Source: an uncultured candidate division Zixibacteria bacterium (GTDB taxonomy: Bacteria > Zixibacteria > MSB-5A5 > SM1-73). From it: a DNA stretch of 64,000 nt. The stretch covers positions 62,001 through 126,000 of the forward strand of contig CAIVRH010000039.1 in the NCBI GenBank assembly GCA_903908285.1, in the 5' to 3' direction. The notes under the pieces were generated by a model, which saw only the letters and a list, made by a program, of their open reading frames with translations, had not been told where the DNA came from and searched no databases. Shown piece after piece: positions 43,224 to 51,608 of this stretch (positions are counted from its first letter, which is position 1; each line of letters begins with the position of its first letter). The position numbers were made by a program, and so were the translations under genes.

Positions 43224-44351
43224 ATGAAAGACGAAAGAATGATTACTCTAGCCAAGAATTTGGTGAATTATTCCCTCGAATTAAAACCCGGAGAGCGGGT
43301 GTGGATCGAATCCCGCGGGTTTCCGGTGCTGGAGATGGCTAAGGAGATGATCACGCAGGTCACCAGGAAGGGAGCCATACCTTTTTGGTATTATAACGAC
43401 GACAGCCTCACCCGCCGGTGGCTTTTGGAATGCAATGAAGCGCAATTGAAAAGTTTTGCGGAGTTTCACCTGGCTATGATGAAATCGGTGCAAGCCTTTG
43501 TGTCGTTCCGGGGCGGAGACAATGCCTTCGATTTCGGCGATATCCCCGACGAGAAGATGAAACAATATATGACCCTTTATTACAAGCCGGTACACATGGA
43601 AGAGAGAGTCAAGCATAAAAGATGGGTGGTCTTGCGCTATCCCACCAACTCATTTGCCCAGCTGGCCGAGACTTCCCAAGAGGGGTTCGAGGATTTCTAT
43701 TTCGAGGTATGCAACCTCGATTATTCCAAAATGTCCAAAGCCATGGACCCGTTATCCGATTTGATGAGCCATACGAACAAGGTGAGAATAGTCGGTCCGG
43801 GGACCGATCTTTCATTCTCCATAAAAGGAATGCCCAATGTAAAATGCGATGGGAAACTGAATATTCCGGACGGTGAGATCTTCACCGCGCCGGTGAAAAC
43901 CTCGATCAACGGGCAGGTTACCTTCAATACCCCTTCGCTTCACGAAGGGGTCATATACGACGGTATCTGGTTTAAGTTTAAGGACGGAAAGATAGTGGAT
44001 GCCAAAGCCACGGTGAATCATGCCAAGATGATAAAACTTCTGGACACGGATGAAGGCGCCCGATATGTCGGTGAATTCTCGTTTGGCATTCATCCCGGAA
44101 TAAAAAAACCGATGAAAGATACCCTCTTCGACGAAAAAATCTTCGGCAGCATTCATCTGACTCCGGGGAACGCATATGATGAAGCGGACAACGGAAACAA
44201 GTCTGCCATTCACTGGGATTTGGTCCTGATTCAAACCAAGGAATTCGGCGGGGGAGAGATTTACTTTGACGACGTCCTCATCCGCAAAGACGGGATATTC
44301 ATTCATCCTAATCTCAAGAATGTGTTAAGCGAGGAGGCATTGAAAGGCTAA
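43224..44351 (+). CDS. M29-family (AmpS/thermophilic) aminopeptidase
   Basis: A 375-residue metallo-aminopeptidase; ATG follows GAAAGGAAG. M29 features: the start MITLAKNLVNYSLELKPGER, the DLSFSIKG segment, and the metal-binding C-terminal part with DGEIFTAPV, VGEFSFGIHPGI, SIHLTPGNAYDE and HWDLVLIQT. Two divalent metals held by Glu, His and Asp of these motifs cleave N-terminal residues. Cytoplasmic. It seems monocistronic. Confidence 0.92.
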   Translation: MKDERMITLAKNLVNYSLELKPGERVWIESRGFPVLEMAKEMITQVTRKGAIPFWYYNDDSLTRRWLLECNEAQLKSFAEFHLAMMKSVQAFVSFRGGDNAFDFGDIPDEKMKQYMTLYYKPVHMEERVKHKRWVVLRYPTNSFAQLAETSQEGFEDFYFEVCNLDYSKMSKAMDPLSDLMSHTNKVRIVGPGTDLSFSIKGMPNVKCDGKLNIPDGEIFTAPVKTSINGQVTFNTPSLHEGVIYDGIWFKFKDGKIVDAKATVNHAKMIKLLDTDEGARYVGEFSFGIHPGIKKPMKDTLFDEKIFGSIHLTPGNAYDEADNGNKSAIHWDLVLIQTKEFGGGEIYFDDVLIRKDGIFIHPNLKNVLSEEALKG

Positions 44352-44619
44352 ACTATCTCCTTTTCCCTTTGGATAGAGGGTAGGGTGAGGGGGAAGTTAG
44401 GAAATTAAAAATTCAAAGAGAAAAATTCAAAATTACAATTCAAAAGTCAAAATTAATTTCAAATCTCATGCTTAACTTTTTAATTTTTAATTGCAACTTT
44501 GCTCAGACGAGCAAGCGTCTGCTTGCATTTTGCTTTTTGAATTTTGAATTTATTTTGCTCTCAGTATGATGGTAAAACGGAAGAAATTGGTGATAAGGAA
44601 TTAATTCTTTGATATCATA
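44352..44619. other. Low-complexity convergent intergenic region
   Basis: It starts with CCCTTTGGATAGAGGGTAGG, a degraded member of the CCCTC-type palindromes, then has AAATTCAAAATT-like strings and a hairpin CAGACGAGCAAGCGTCTG near 44505. No gene. It may serve as terminator for either side. Confidence 0.6.
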
Positions 44620-46269
44620 TTAGAAATCGTGCTTTGCTGCTATCGGCATCCTTCTGCCTACCCCGAAAGCTTTGGAAGTCACCTTCAGTCCCGGAGCTGC
44701 TTGGCTTCTTTTGTACTCACAACGTTCGACTGTTTTTACCACCCATTTAACCGTGTCAGAATCGAATCCCATTCCGATTATCTCATCCGGCGAGCTTTCC
44801 TCTTCGATATAGTGATGAAGTATCTGATCGAGAATAGGATAAGGGGGAAGCGTATCCTGATCGACCTGGTTGGGTCTTAATTCGGCTGAGGGTGGTTTTT
44901 TAATTATCTGCTTGGGAATAATCTCCGATTCCCGGTTGATGTAATTTGCCAACTCATAAACCAGCGTTTTGGGAACATCGGATAAGACCGACAATCCGCC
45001 GCTCATATCCCCATACAGAGTGCAGTATCCCACCGCCAACTCGCTTTTATTCCCGGTGGAGAGTACCAGGTGACCGAACTTGTTGGAAAATGCCATCAGG
45101 ATATTTCCTCGAATCCGGGCTTGGATATTCTCCTCGGTAATGCCCAATTCGTTATCCGGAAAATGTACTTCCAGAGTTTTTAGATACGAGTCGTAAATTT
45201 CGGAAATCGGTATCACCTTGAATTGAATTCCGATTCTTTTGGCCAGTTCTCTCGAATCTTCCACGCTTCCTTTCGAGGAATAGGACGAGGGCATGGAGAT
45301 ACCCAAGACGTTCTGGCTTCCGATAGCTTCTTTAGCCAGACAGCAGACCAAAGCCGAGTCAATACCTCCGGATAATCCGATGACCGCTTTAGAGAATCCA
45401 CATTTTCTCAGGTAGTCCCTGATACCCAGAAGCAATGCCTGATAAACCGATTCGATTTTATCCTGGGGAGTGTAAAGCCCGGGGGTGCCACTGGTGTTGA
45501 TATCGAAAGTTTGCACCTGCTCGATGAAAGCAGGGAAGACGGTAACCGGTTCTCCGTTCTTGTCGACACATAAACTCCTGCCGTCAAAAATAAGCTCATC
45601 ATTTCCCCCTACCTGGTTGACGAAAACAAACGGAGTTTTATGTCTTTGGGCATGACTCCGGATTAGCTGGTACCGAATCTCTTCTTTGCCCATCTCATAC
45701 GGAGAAGAGGAGATGTTGATGAACAAACCGGCTCCTTTTTTCCTCAACGCCTCAATCGGATCGAAGGCGTAATATCTGCCTTTGGGCCAAAGCTGTTGGG
45801 TATTCCAGGCGTCCTCGCAAACGGTGATCCCCAGCATCTCTCCTTTGAACGGAAACGGGTGAATATCCGAAGCCGGGTCAAAATACCTGGTTTCATCGAA
45901 TACGTCATAGGTGGGGAGCAGGGATTTGTGATGGGTGGATAGGATTCGCCCCTTTTGAATCATTATGGCGGAGTTGTACAAACCTTTGCCGGTATCCTTT
46001 CCTGTCGGTTGGGGAGCCCCAAATAGAATTCCGGTTTCCGGGCAGCTGTTTGAAATCTTCACTATTTCCTCAATCGCCTGTTTAACCTGCTGGATAAACC
46101 ACCGCCTTTCCAAAAGGTCTTTGGGGGGATAACCTACCAGAAAAAGCTCCGGAAGAATCAAAAGGTCGGATGAATCCCCGGATGCTTGGGTTAGAGCCTT
46201 TTCCAATTTAGAGATATTTCCCTTTAAATCTCCGACCACCGGATTTAACTGTGCCAGAGTGACTTTCAT
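44620..46269 (-). CDS. nadE: Glutamine-dependent NAD+ synthetase
   Basis: A 549-residue two-domain enzyme. Residues about 1-260 are a nitrilase-type glutaminase with the triad Glu (LPELFLVGYPP), Lys (HKSLLPTYDVFDE) and Cys (GITVCEDAWN). Residues about 275-549 are the ammonia-dependent synthetase with the P-loop VIGLSGGIDSALV and STGNKSELAVGYCTLYGD. It amidates deamido-NAD+ at the end of NAD synthesis. ATG follows AAGGAATAACCAAG. Length is standard for the glutamine-using type. Confidence 0.97.
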   Translation of the reverse strand: MKVTLAQLNPVVGDLKGNISKLEKALTQASGDSSDLLILPELFLVGYPPKDLLERRWFIQQVKQAIEEIVKISNSCPETGILFGAPQPTGKDTGKGLYNSAIMIQKGRILSTHHKSLLPTYDVFDETRYFDPASDIHPFPFKGEMLGITVCEDAWNTQQLWPKGRYYAFDPIEALRKKGAGLFINISSSPYEMGKEEIRYQLIRSHAQRHKTPFVFVNQVGGNDELIFDGRSLCVDKNGEPVTVFPAFIEQVQTFDINTSGTPGLYTPQDKIESVYQALLLGIRDYLRKCGFSKAVIGLSGGIDSALVCCLAKEAIGSQNVLGISMPSSYSSKGSVEDSRELAKRIGIQFKVIPISEIYDSYLKTLEVHFPDNELGITEENIQARIRGNILMAFSNKFGHLVLSTGNKSELAVGYCTLYGDMSGGLSVLSDVPKTLVYELANYINRESEIIPKQIIKKPPSAELRPNQVDQDTLPPYPILDQILHHYIEEESSPDEIIGMGFDSDTVKWVVKTVERCEYKRSQAAPGLKVTSKAFGVGRRMPIAAKHDF

Positions 46270-46381
46270 CTTGGTTATTCCTTAATGTGATAAATAGGAG
46301 CGACCACTTTCAAGTGAAGCGGATCAAGCTGAATCTTTATACTCCAACTGGAAAAGCAAATACGGTTTGATCTACTTCACT

Positions 46382-47554
46382 TTACTGCTTATCGGTTGCT
46401 GCGGTAAGTAAAGTTACGTTACTCTTGGTGAAGAAACCATCGAAGCTTCCGTAACGATGAATGTATTCATTCACCAAAAAGGTGTTTTTCGATGGCTGGG
46501 TGAAAGTCTGTTTAAGTCCCTCCGCTGGTGAACCCACCAATTCTATTAAGAATCCCATACCATCTTTCTTTATGGCGGTGAAGGTGTCTTCGATATGCTT
46601 GGTACGGAAAGCCAGGTGGTGTACCCTGCGGCCGTAGTGGTGCAAAAACTTTTCCGTCGGTCCGGACGACTTATCATTTAAATAGGGCGATATACCGGAG
46701 GTGAACACCATGGCAAAATCCGAAGCAGTTAACCGGGCAACGTTAGTGATGGAATTCAATGGTTTCACATAAATAGCGAAATCGAAGCTGTAGCTGGTAA
46801 GCTCCATAAACTCGATGATGGCTGCGTCCCGGTCCTCGGCTTCCACTCGGGTGGCGGCATGATCCAAGAACCCGATATTCTTCAGGTGAGGTTTCTTTGG
46901 TTGGTCAAAATGCCAATCCAGAATTTTGTCCGGGGAGTCGATATAATTTCCTTTATCTTTCTTCCACTGGATGAAACCAATGGAATTGCCGGTAAGAGCG
47001 GACGGATTGGTCTGGATGAATGAGTAGTTGGAAGTTTTAATGATGTCCTTGGTAAGGAATTTTATCCCTCCGGATTTTTGGATCGAAACATACTTTTCCA
47101 GATCGGTGGCTGCGAAGACCAAGGTTTCCAGCCGGGTGTTGGGGAGGATTTTTGATTTGGGGAACCGGTTTACTTTAAGAAACGGATTGGCCTGGTGTAT
47201 TCTGGACCTGACCAGAAAATCCGCAGACCCGCGCGATTTGAGGACACAGGTTTTAAAGTCCGAATCCTGAAAAGCATGATAAAATTCCAGACCGGTAAAA
47301 CGCAGAAGCTCATTTACCGTGGACTTTTGCCGGTTAGGCTCGGTGTTGATGATTACCGCTTCAAGACCACCAACGAGTCCTTCCAATCCCGTTTTCTTTC
47401 TTTGCTCCAATACCCGGGGGATCTTTTTTTTCAAATAGGCATCGCTGTTTTTAAATTCGAAGGCATGCTTGAGCCCGGAATCACAAAAGGGGCATTTGCC
47501 TTTCTTGGCGGTCTCATATACCATCTTACAAGTTTTGCAGATTGCTTTAGCCAT
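46382..47554 (-). CDS. HPPD-like VOC dioxygenase with N-terminal zinc ribbon
   Basis: A 390-residue protein. Residues 1-30 form a zinc ribbon with CKTC and CPFC knuckles (Cys6, 9, 21 and 24). The rest resembles 4-hydroxyphenylpyruvate dioxygenase and related vicinal-oxygen-chelate enzymes: IGFLDHAATRVEAEDRDAAI holds the first iron His, RRVHHLAFRTKHIEDTFTAI the second, and FLVNEYIHRYGSF the Glu ligand. True HPPDs lack a zinc ribbon, so the substrate may differ. No tyrosine-degradation genes adjoin. It lies between nadE and a small DUF2892 membrane protein gene. Confidence 0.82.
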   Translation of the reverse strand: MAKAICKTCKMVYETAKKGKCPFCDSGLKHAFEFKNSDAYLKKKIPRVLEQRKKTGLEGLVGGLEAVIINTEPNRQKSTVNELLRFTGLEFYHAFQDSDFKTCVLKSRGSADFLVRSRIHQANPFLKVNRFPKSKILPNTRLETLVFAATDLEKYVSIQKSGGIKFLTKDIIKTSNYSFIQTNPSALTGNSIGFIQWKKDKGNYIDSPDKILDWHFDQPKKPHLKNIGFLDHAATRVEAEDRDAAIIEFMELTSYSFDFAIYVKPLNSITNVARLTASDFAMVFTSGISPYLNDKSSGPTEKFLHHYGRRVHHLAFRTKHIEDTFTAIKKDGMGFLIELVGSPAEGLKQTFTQPSKNTFLVNEYIHRYGSFDGFFTKSNVTLLTAATDKQ

Positions 47555-47571
47555 AAAGGAAAAAGTTAAAG

Positions 47572-47796
47572 TTACGGTTCCTTCTCCTGGTCCGAATCGG
47601 TGCTCTCGGGGAGTTTATTCTTACAGGTGTTGATGCCCAGGGGGATGTATAAACCGCACCATCCGATGATCCCGGTCAAAAATACCAAAATCCCGATCAG
47701 GCCCCACCAGCTGTTAAAAATAGCTCCGATGAGGACAATGACCGCCCCTAGGATCAACCGAACGATCCGATCAGTCGGTCCAACATTGCGCTTCAT
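47572..47796 (-). CDS. Small DUF2892 (YgaP-type) inner-membrane protein
   Basis: A 74-residue protein from the ATG at 47796, 8 nt after GGAGG; upstream in-frame starts are closer than ideal. MKRNVGPTDRIVRLILGAVI is the family start (NxGxxDRxxR), then two membrane helices and GLYIPLGINTCKNK. In other proteins this domain accompanies rhodanese or sulfide handling. Its role is unknown. It lies 17 nt upstream of the HPPD-like gene. Confidence 0.87.
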   Translation of the reverse strand: MKRNVGPTDRIVRLILGAVIVLIGAIFNSWWGLIGILVFLTGIIGWCGLYIPLGINTCKNKLPESTDSDQEKEP

Positions 47797-47925
47797 AAGC
47801 ATCACCTCCAGTTATTTAAAGGTTAATATTCTTTGTCTTTCTCTCTTAGTTTATTATTCCCTTAGAGGTGTGGTGGAGAAAGTAACTAAAGAGACTATGA
47901 AGCTTATCCTGGTGGTTTGCAGTCT

Positions 47926-48501
47926 TTAATAATTTTCCCCCAACAGCTCAAAATATGCCTGGGGATGTGCGCAGGCCGGACATTCCACCGGCGCTTCATC
48001 GCCTTCATGCATATACCCACAGTTACGGCATCTCCATAATATGGTCCGTTCCCGCTTGAATACTCTCTTTTTCTCGATATTATTCATTAGTGTCAAGTAA
48101 CGTTTCTCGTGTCCTTTTTCCGCTACGGCTATGGATCTGAACACTCCGGCTATCTGGGTGAATCCTTCCTGCTCGGCAATGCGGGCAAAGTCGGGATACA
48201 TGGTAGTATGCTCGTGATTTTCCCCGGCGGCAGCCGCTTTCAGATTGTCCTTGGTCTCTCCGATCATCCCCGCCGGAAATGAGGCCGAAACCTGAACTTC
48301 GCCCCCCTCCAGAAATTGAAACAATCTTTTGGCGTGTTCTTTTTCATTGTCCGCCGTATCCGAAAAGGTGAAAGATATCTGCTCGAACCCCTCTTTTTTC
48401 GCCTGTGAGGCAAAATAGGTGTAACGATTTCGAGCTTGTGATTCTCCGGCAAATGCGGTCAATAGATTCTTCTCGGTTTGCGTTCCTTTTAAGCTTGCCA
48501 T
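47926..48501 (-). CDS. rbr: Rubrerythrin
   Basis: A 191-residue peroxidase. Residues about 1-145 are the diiron four-helix bundle with GESQARNRYTYFASQAKKEG, the first E-x2-H (EKEH) and the second set (AVAEKGHEKRY). Residues about 150-191 are a rubredoxin-type FeCys4 site: WRCRNCGYMHEGDEAP and CPACAHPQAYF. It reduces hydrogen peroxide with electrons from rubredoxin or the reductase encoded 7 kb upstream. Strong AAGGAGG before ATG. It is at the downstream end of the oxygen-defence island. Confidence 0.97.
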   Translation of the reverse strand: MASLKGTQTEKNLLTAFAGESQARNRYTYFASQAKKEGFEQISFTFSDTADNEKEHAKRLFQFLEGGEVQVSASFPAGMIGETKDNLKAAAAGENHEHTTMYPDFARIAEQEGFTQIAGVFRSIAVAEKGHEKRYLTLMNNIEKKRVFKRERTILWRCRNCGYMHEGDEAPVECPACAHPQAYFELLGENY

Positions 48502-48635
48502 TCTAAACCTCCTTGAGTATATCTGCTGTTTTTTTATGCCTGATCAAGAGTCATCAACTTAATCTCTCTGTTTTGAATTACAATTTTGGGTCAAACCGTA
48601 GCTTGATGCTCTATAATATCTCCTTAGTGCCGATT

Positions 48636-49160
48636 TCAATGTTCCATTATGCCCGGGGTATCCAGGCTGAACCAGTAGAATTGGTCCATCAGCGCCTGTT
48701 TTTCCGCCATCAATATATTAAAATGACGATCCTCCTGCTCTGATAACATCAAAAACATCTTCCTGGCATCCGGGTCGGAAGAGTTATCGGCGCTGGTACG
48801 GTAGAATTCATACGCCTCCTTTTCCGCTTTGATTCCGATATCCAATGCCTCGGAGGCGGTGGTGTTATCCCGGACCTCCACGGTGATCTTTTTTACCTTC
48901 CGGGGATCGAAAGAAAATGGTTTTTGATACACCTTCAGGTAATGTTTTTCCAAAAGCTCCCGGTGTCTTTTCTCGTCTGCAGCCAAAAATTTGAATTTCT
49001 CTTTTCCGCTTTCATTCTTTATGCTTTGGAAGAGATAGGTATAAAAGTCAAATGCGAACTGTTCATTATAAATAGCCAAAGATAATGCTTCCGGTGCACT
49101 CAGCTTTGGCTTCGGTTCTCCCTCTGCCTCATTGTAGATATTTTTCTTCTCATCCGTCAT
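48636..49160 (-). CDS. Ferritin-like diiron protein (rubrerythrin-type, no rubredoxin domain)
   Basis: A 174-residue helical protein with two E-x2-H-like helix pairs: ALSLAIYNEQFAFDFYTYLF, FLAADEKRHRELLEKHY, EALDIGIKAEKEAYEFYRTS and MLSEQEDRHFNILMAE. This is the ferritin-like Rbr domain alone. ATG follows GAGGAATAGCCAC. It may store iron or reduce peroxide without a built-in electron donor. Paralogue of the neighbouring gene (25 bp upstream), so they are co-transcribed. Confidence 0.92.
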   Translation of the reverse strand: MTDEKKNIYNEAEGEPKPKLSAPEALSLAIYNEQFAFDFYTYLFQSIKNESGKEKFKFLAADEKRHRELLEKHYLKVYQKPFSFDPRKVKKITVEVRDNTTASEALDIGIKAEKEAYEFYRTSADNSSDPDARKMFLMLSEQEDRHFNILMAEKQALMDQFYWFSLDTPGIMEH

Positions 49161-49185
49161 GTGGCTATTCCTCGAATTAATTTTA

Positions 49186-49638
49186 TCAGGCCCATTTCAA
49201 GACATCTTCATCATATTCGGTCTCTAACCTTAGCTTATGCTTGGATTCCTCCTGCGCTAAAACCGAGAAGAGCTTTTTGAGCTCAGGATCGTCAGTTCCT
49301 CCTGCCAGATGATTATAGAGTAAAAGCGCCGCTTCTTCCCGTTTCATGGCTAAACGCAGAGCCGACGCATAATCCATATCCGGGGAGAACTCCTCTTCTT
49401 TCACAAAATCCCCGATTTTAAGATTGGGAATCTTTTTCAAGGTATATGCAGAGACATCCTTCTTTTCCACTCCCTCCAAAATCTCCCGATGGTGCTGTTC
49501 CTGTTGAGCCAGTTCCAGAAACATCTGTTTTAAGCCGGGAGTCTGGATTAACCGGCTATAGGTGGTGTAAAGATTATAGGCTTCGGCTTCCTTGCGGATG
49601 GCGAAGGTGATGGTCTCTTTAAAATCTTCAAGTTCCAT
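49186..49638 (-). CDS. Second ferritin-like diiron protein
   Basis: The ATG at 49638 follows TTAGAGGAAAC; the longer frame lacks a ribosome site. About 150 residues. The same helix pattern as its neighbour: ITFAIRKEAEAYNLYTTYSR, ELAQQEQHHREILEG, ALRLAMKREEAALLLYNHLA and LAQEESKHKLRLETEYDED. It shows one ferritin-like domain with all four carboxylate helices. A diiron oxidase, peroxidase or iron-storage role is expected. Confidence 0.92.
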   Translation of the reverse strand: MELEDFKETITFAIRKEAEAYNLYTTYSRLIQTPGLKQMFLELAQQEQHHREILEGVEKKDVSAYTLKKIPNLKIGDFVKEEEFSPDMDYASALRLAMKREEAALLLYNHLAGGTDDPELKKLFSVLAQEESKHKLRLETEYDEDVLKWA

Positions 49639-49699
49639 GTTTCCTCTAAGGTTATTGGGATTGTAACCGTTACCCGCTTGGATTACCACAAGCTAAAGG

Positions 49700-49829
49700 G
49701 GGTGTTGAAAAAGTCAAATTTCGTGGCGGGATATTCTTATGAACGCTTGCGCGATTCCCGCCCCTATGAGCGATGATCATATATCACCCATAGAGCCCGT
49801 ACGGGCGAATAGGATTTTACAACAGTCCC
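49700..49829. mobile_element. MITE-like element with TAAAGG target duplication
   Basis: Ends read inward as GGGTGTTGAAAAAGTC and GGGACTGTTGTAAAATCC, alike except for a 2-base gap. The direct repeat TAAAGG (CTAAAGG on both sides) flanks it at 49694-49699 and 49830-49835. Inside are GGCGGGA/TCCCGCC and GCCCGTACGGGC palindromes. No coding capacity. Confidence 0.6.
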
Positions 49830-49835
49830 TAAAGG

Positions 49836-50025
49836 AATGACGATAAATTAGTATTTTCGTTAATAAATATTAATTCATCGACATGAACCGGGTTATACCT
49901 TTCCCCCTCTTTTTTGATAGAGAGGGAGAGTTAAGAATAAGTAAAACGACCGCTTAATCATTCCTCCTGCAAAGATGATGATCCGGGCAAAAACTATCCT
50001 GCGGCCTTATATTAAAAGGAATGGA
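49836..50025. other. Spacer between ferritin-like genes
   Basis: No gene. It contains TTCCCCCTCTTTTTTGATAG then AGAGGGAGAG, another degraded CCCTC palindrome, and probably the promoter of the downstream ferritin-like genes. Confidence 0.5.
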
Positions 50026-50445
50026 TTAAACCTCCTCCAGCAAGCTGGTGAAGGTGTCGTGATGACCCTCTTCGTCTTCCAGTATTTCTTCGAATAAGTG
50101 TTTGGTGGTAATGTCTCCTTCTTTGCGAGCTGCTTCAATTATCTGCTTGTACAGGGCAATAGCACCCTCCTCATCTTTTTTATCCTGCAGGAGCATCTCT
50201 TTTAGGTTGGCTCCGACGAAGATGGGATCCGGTTTGGTGGTGGGGGTTCCCCCCAGATAAAACAGTCTCTCGGCTATGGCTTCTGCATGCTTCATTTCCG
50301 CTACGGCAATCGATTTCAGCTCGCTCTGCACCGCAAAAGCTTTTACCCCGCTCCACAAAACATGCTGCCACATATACTGAATGCTCACCTGAATTTCCCG
50401 GGCTATCCCGGTGTTCAGCATATCCAGTAATTGTTTTGACGCCAA
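50026..50445 (-). CDS. Bacterioferritin/Dps-like ferritin
   Basis: A 139-residue ferritin starting at TTG, set by AAAGGAGG with a 9-nt spacing. Helices with IAREIQVSIQYMWQHVLWSG, then LKSIAVAEMKHAEAIAERLF with E-x2-H (EMKH), then KQIIEAARKEGDITTKHLFE and ILEDEEGHHDTFTSLLEE with a second E-x2-H (EEGH). It is short compared with bacterioferritin (about 155) and close to the ferritin-like groups found beside superoxide reductases. It probably oxidises and stores iron. It starts 15 nt after the superoxide reductase stop. Confidence 0.9.
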   Translation of the reverse strand: MASKQLLDMLNTGIAREIQVSIQYMWQHVLWSGVKAFAVQSELKSIAVAEMKHAEAIAERLFYLGGTPTTKPDPIFVGANLKEMLLQDKKDEEGAIALYKQIIEAARKEGDITTKHLFEEILEDEEGHHDTFTSLLEEV

Positions 50446-50460
50446 TTTATTTCACCTCCT

Positions 50461-50841
50461 TTACATTTTTGTGGTCCACAGACCATGAATATTGCAATAC
50501 TCCCTGGCTTTCAATATGGTTTCCTTAATCTGGAATTCCGCTTCCGGCTTTTCATTGGGATTTAAGAACTTTCGGAAAATTCCCCGATCGGTAATAACCG
50601 CCACCCATTCGATAAAGTGCTTTTCCTCCATGGGATGCGGAATTGAACCGACTTTCACTTTGATCCCTAAATCGGTCTTCTCGATCACCGGGACATGCTT
50701 TTCTTTGCCCGCATCTTCAGTTTTTGCTTCCATCAGTTGCATGGGTTGGCCGCAACAGACCAGTTCTCCTGCTCCACCATGCAATACCTCCACAATGTTG
50801 CCGCAGATTTCGCACTTGTAGACTTCGAATCTTTCAGCCAT
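50461..50841 (-). CDS. dfx: Desulfoferrodoxin (superoxide reductase)
   Basis: A 126-residue two-centre superoxide reductase. Residues about 1-37 are the desulforedoxin domain with CEICG and LVCCGQP giving FeCys4 centre I. The C-terminal domain binds the catalytic iron by His ([19 protein letters not shown]) and the end EYCNIHGLW with the Cys and last His. It reduces superoxide to peroxide with rubredoxin as donor. ATG follows AAAGGAGG. It is set between a molybdopterin oxidoreductase gene and a ferritin gene. Confidence 0.97.
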   Translation of the reverse strand: MAERFEVYKCEICGNIVEVLHGGAGELVCCGQPMQLMEAKTEDAGKEKHVPVIEKTDLGIKVKVGSIPHPMEEKHFIEWVAVITDRGIFRKFLNPNEKPEAEFQIKETILKAREYCNIHGLWTTKM

Positions 50842-50877
50842 TTTGAAGCCTCCTTTCCAAAAAGTTCTACTTTAAAA

Positions 50878-51606
50878 TTACGGTTCCTCCAAAAAGTTTT
50901 TATCCAAATCTCCATCATTGGAATATCCCCGGCTTTCCCAATAACCCCGGAAATTCTCCTTGTCGGACAGTTCAATTATGGTTACCCATTTAATCCACTT
51001 GTATCCCCATTTATTCTCTGCTACCAGTTCGAAAGGAAAGCCCCTTTCCGGCGGCAGAGTTAAACCGTTCATTTTATATGCCAGCATTATAGGGTTATCC
51101 ATGATATAATTCAAGGGAAAAGATGTGGAATAGCCGTCCGCTGAATAAAATATGACAATCCTGGCTTTGGGGTCCACCCCGGCTTCGTTCAGCAGATCTT
51201 TGACCAGAACACCTTCCCAAAGAATATTAACGTCCCACCCCTCCACACAGTCCATGTTGATCAGCTTTTGCCGGGTGGGATGTCCGATCACCTCATCGTA
51301 GGTGTAAGTTTTAGGACTTTTCACCAGACCGGTTATCTTGAGCCTATAACCCTCCTTATCAATTTTCTGTGGACCTTTTATGGAGTTCTCTCGAAAATCG
51401 GTACCGGAGGACAGTTTTTTGCCCTGGTATTCATTTAACTCCCGCTGCGATGGTTTTTTAGCCATATCTTTTTCCATTTTATTGACACAGGTTCCACTGA
51501 ACAAAGAAACAAGGAAAATAAGGCTGATTTTAAAAAGGATTCTATCCAATTTCACTTTTCCCTTTTGCTCAATACTGCTGAACTTCCTTGGATCAACCCT
51601 GCTCAT
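50878..51606 (-). CDS. Molybdopterin-dependent oxidoreductase (sulfite-oxidase fold)
   Basis: A 242-residue exported protein. After a hydrophobic N terminus (about 22-38; a lipid box at Cys40 is imperfect), residues about 85-225 form the sulfite-oxidase-type molybdopterin domain with the molybdenum ligand Cys120 (NMDCVEGWDVNILW), then GVLVKDLLNEAG, FYSADGYSTSFPL and ENKWGYKWIKWV. It lacks the C-terminal dimerisation domain of true sulfite oxidases and has no Tat twin arginine. It starts 3 nt after the stop of the octahaem cytochrome gene, so the two are translated together and probably exchange electrons. Confidence 0.88.
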   Translation of the reverse strand: MSRVDPRKFSSIEQKGKVKLDRILFKISLIFLVSLFSGTCVNKMEKDMAKKPSQRELNEYQGKKLSSGTDFRENSIKGPQKIDKEGYRLKITGLVKSPKTYTYDEVIGHPTRQKLINMDCVEGWDVNILWEGVLVKDLLNEAGVDPKARIVIFYSADGYSTSFPLNYIMDNPIMLAYKMNGLTLPPERGFPFELVAENKWGYKWIKWVTIIELSDKENFRGYWESRGYSNDGDLDKNFLEEP

Positions 51607-51608
51607 TT

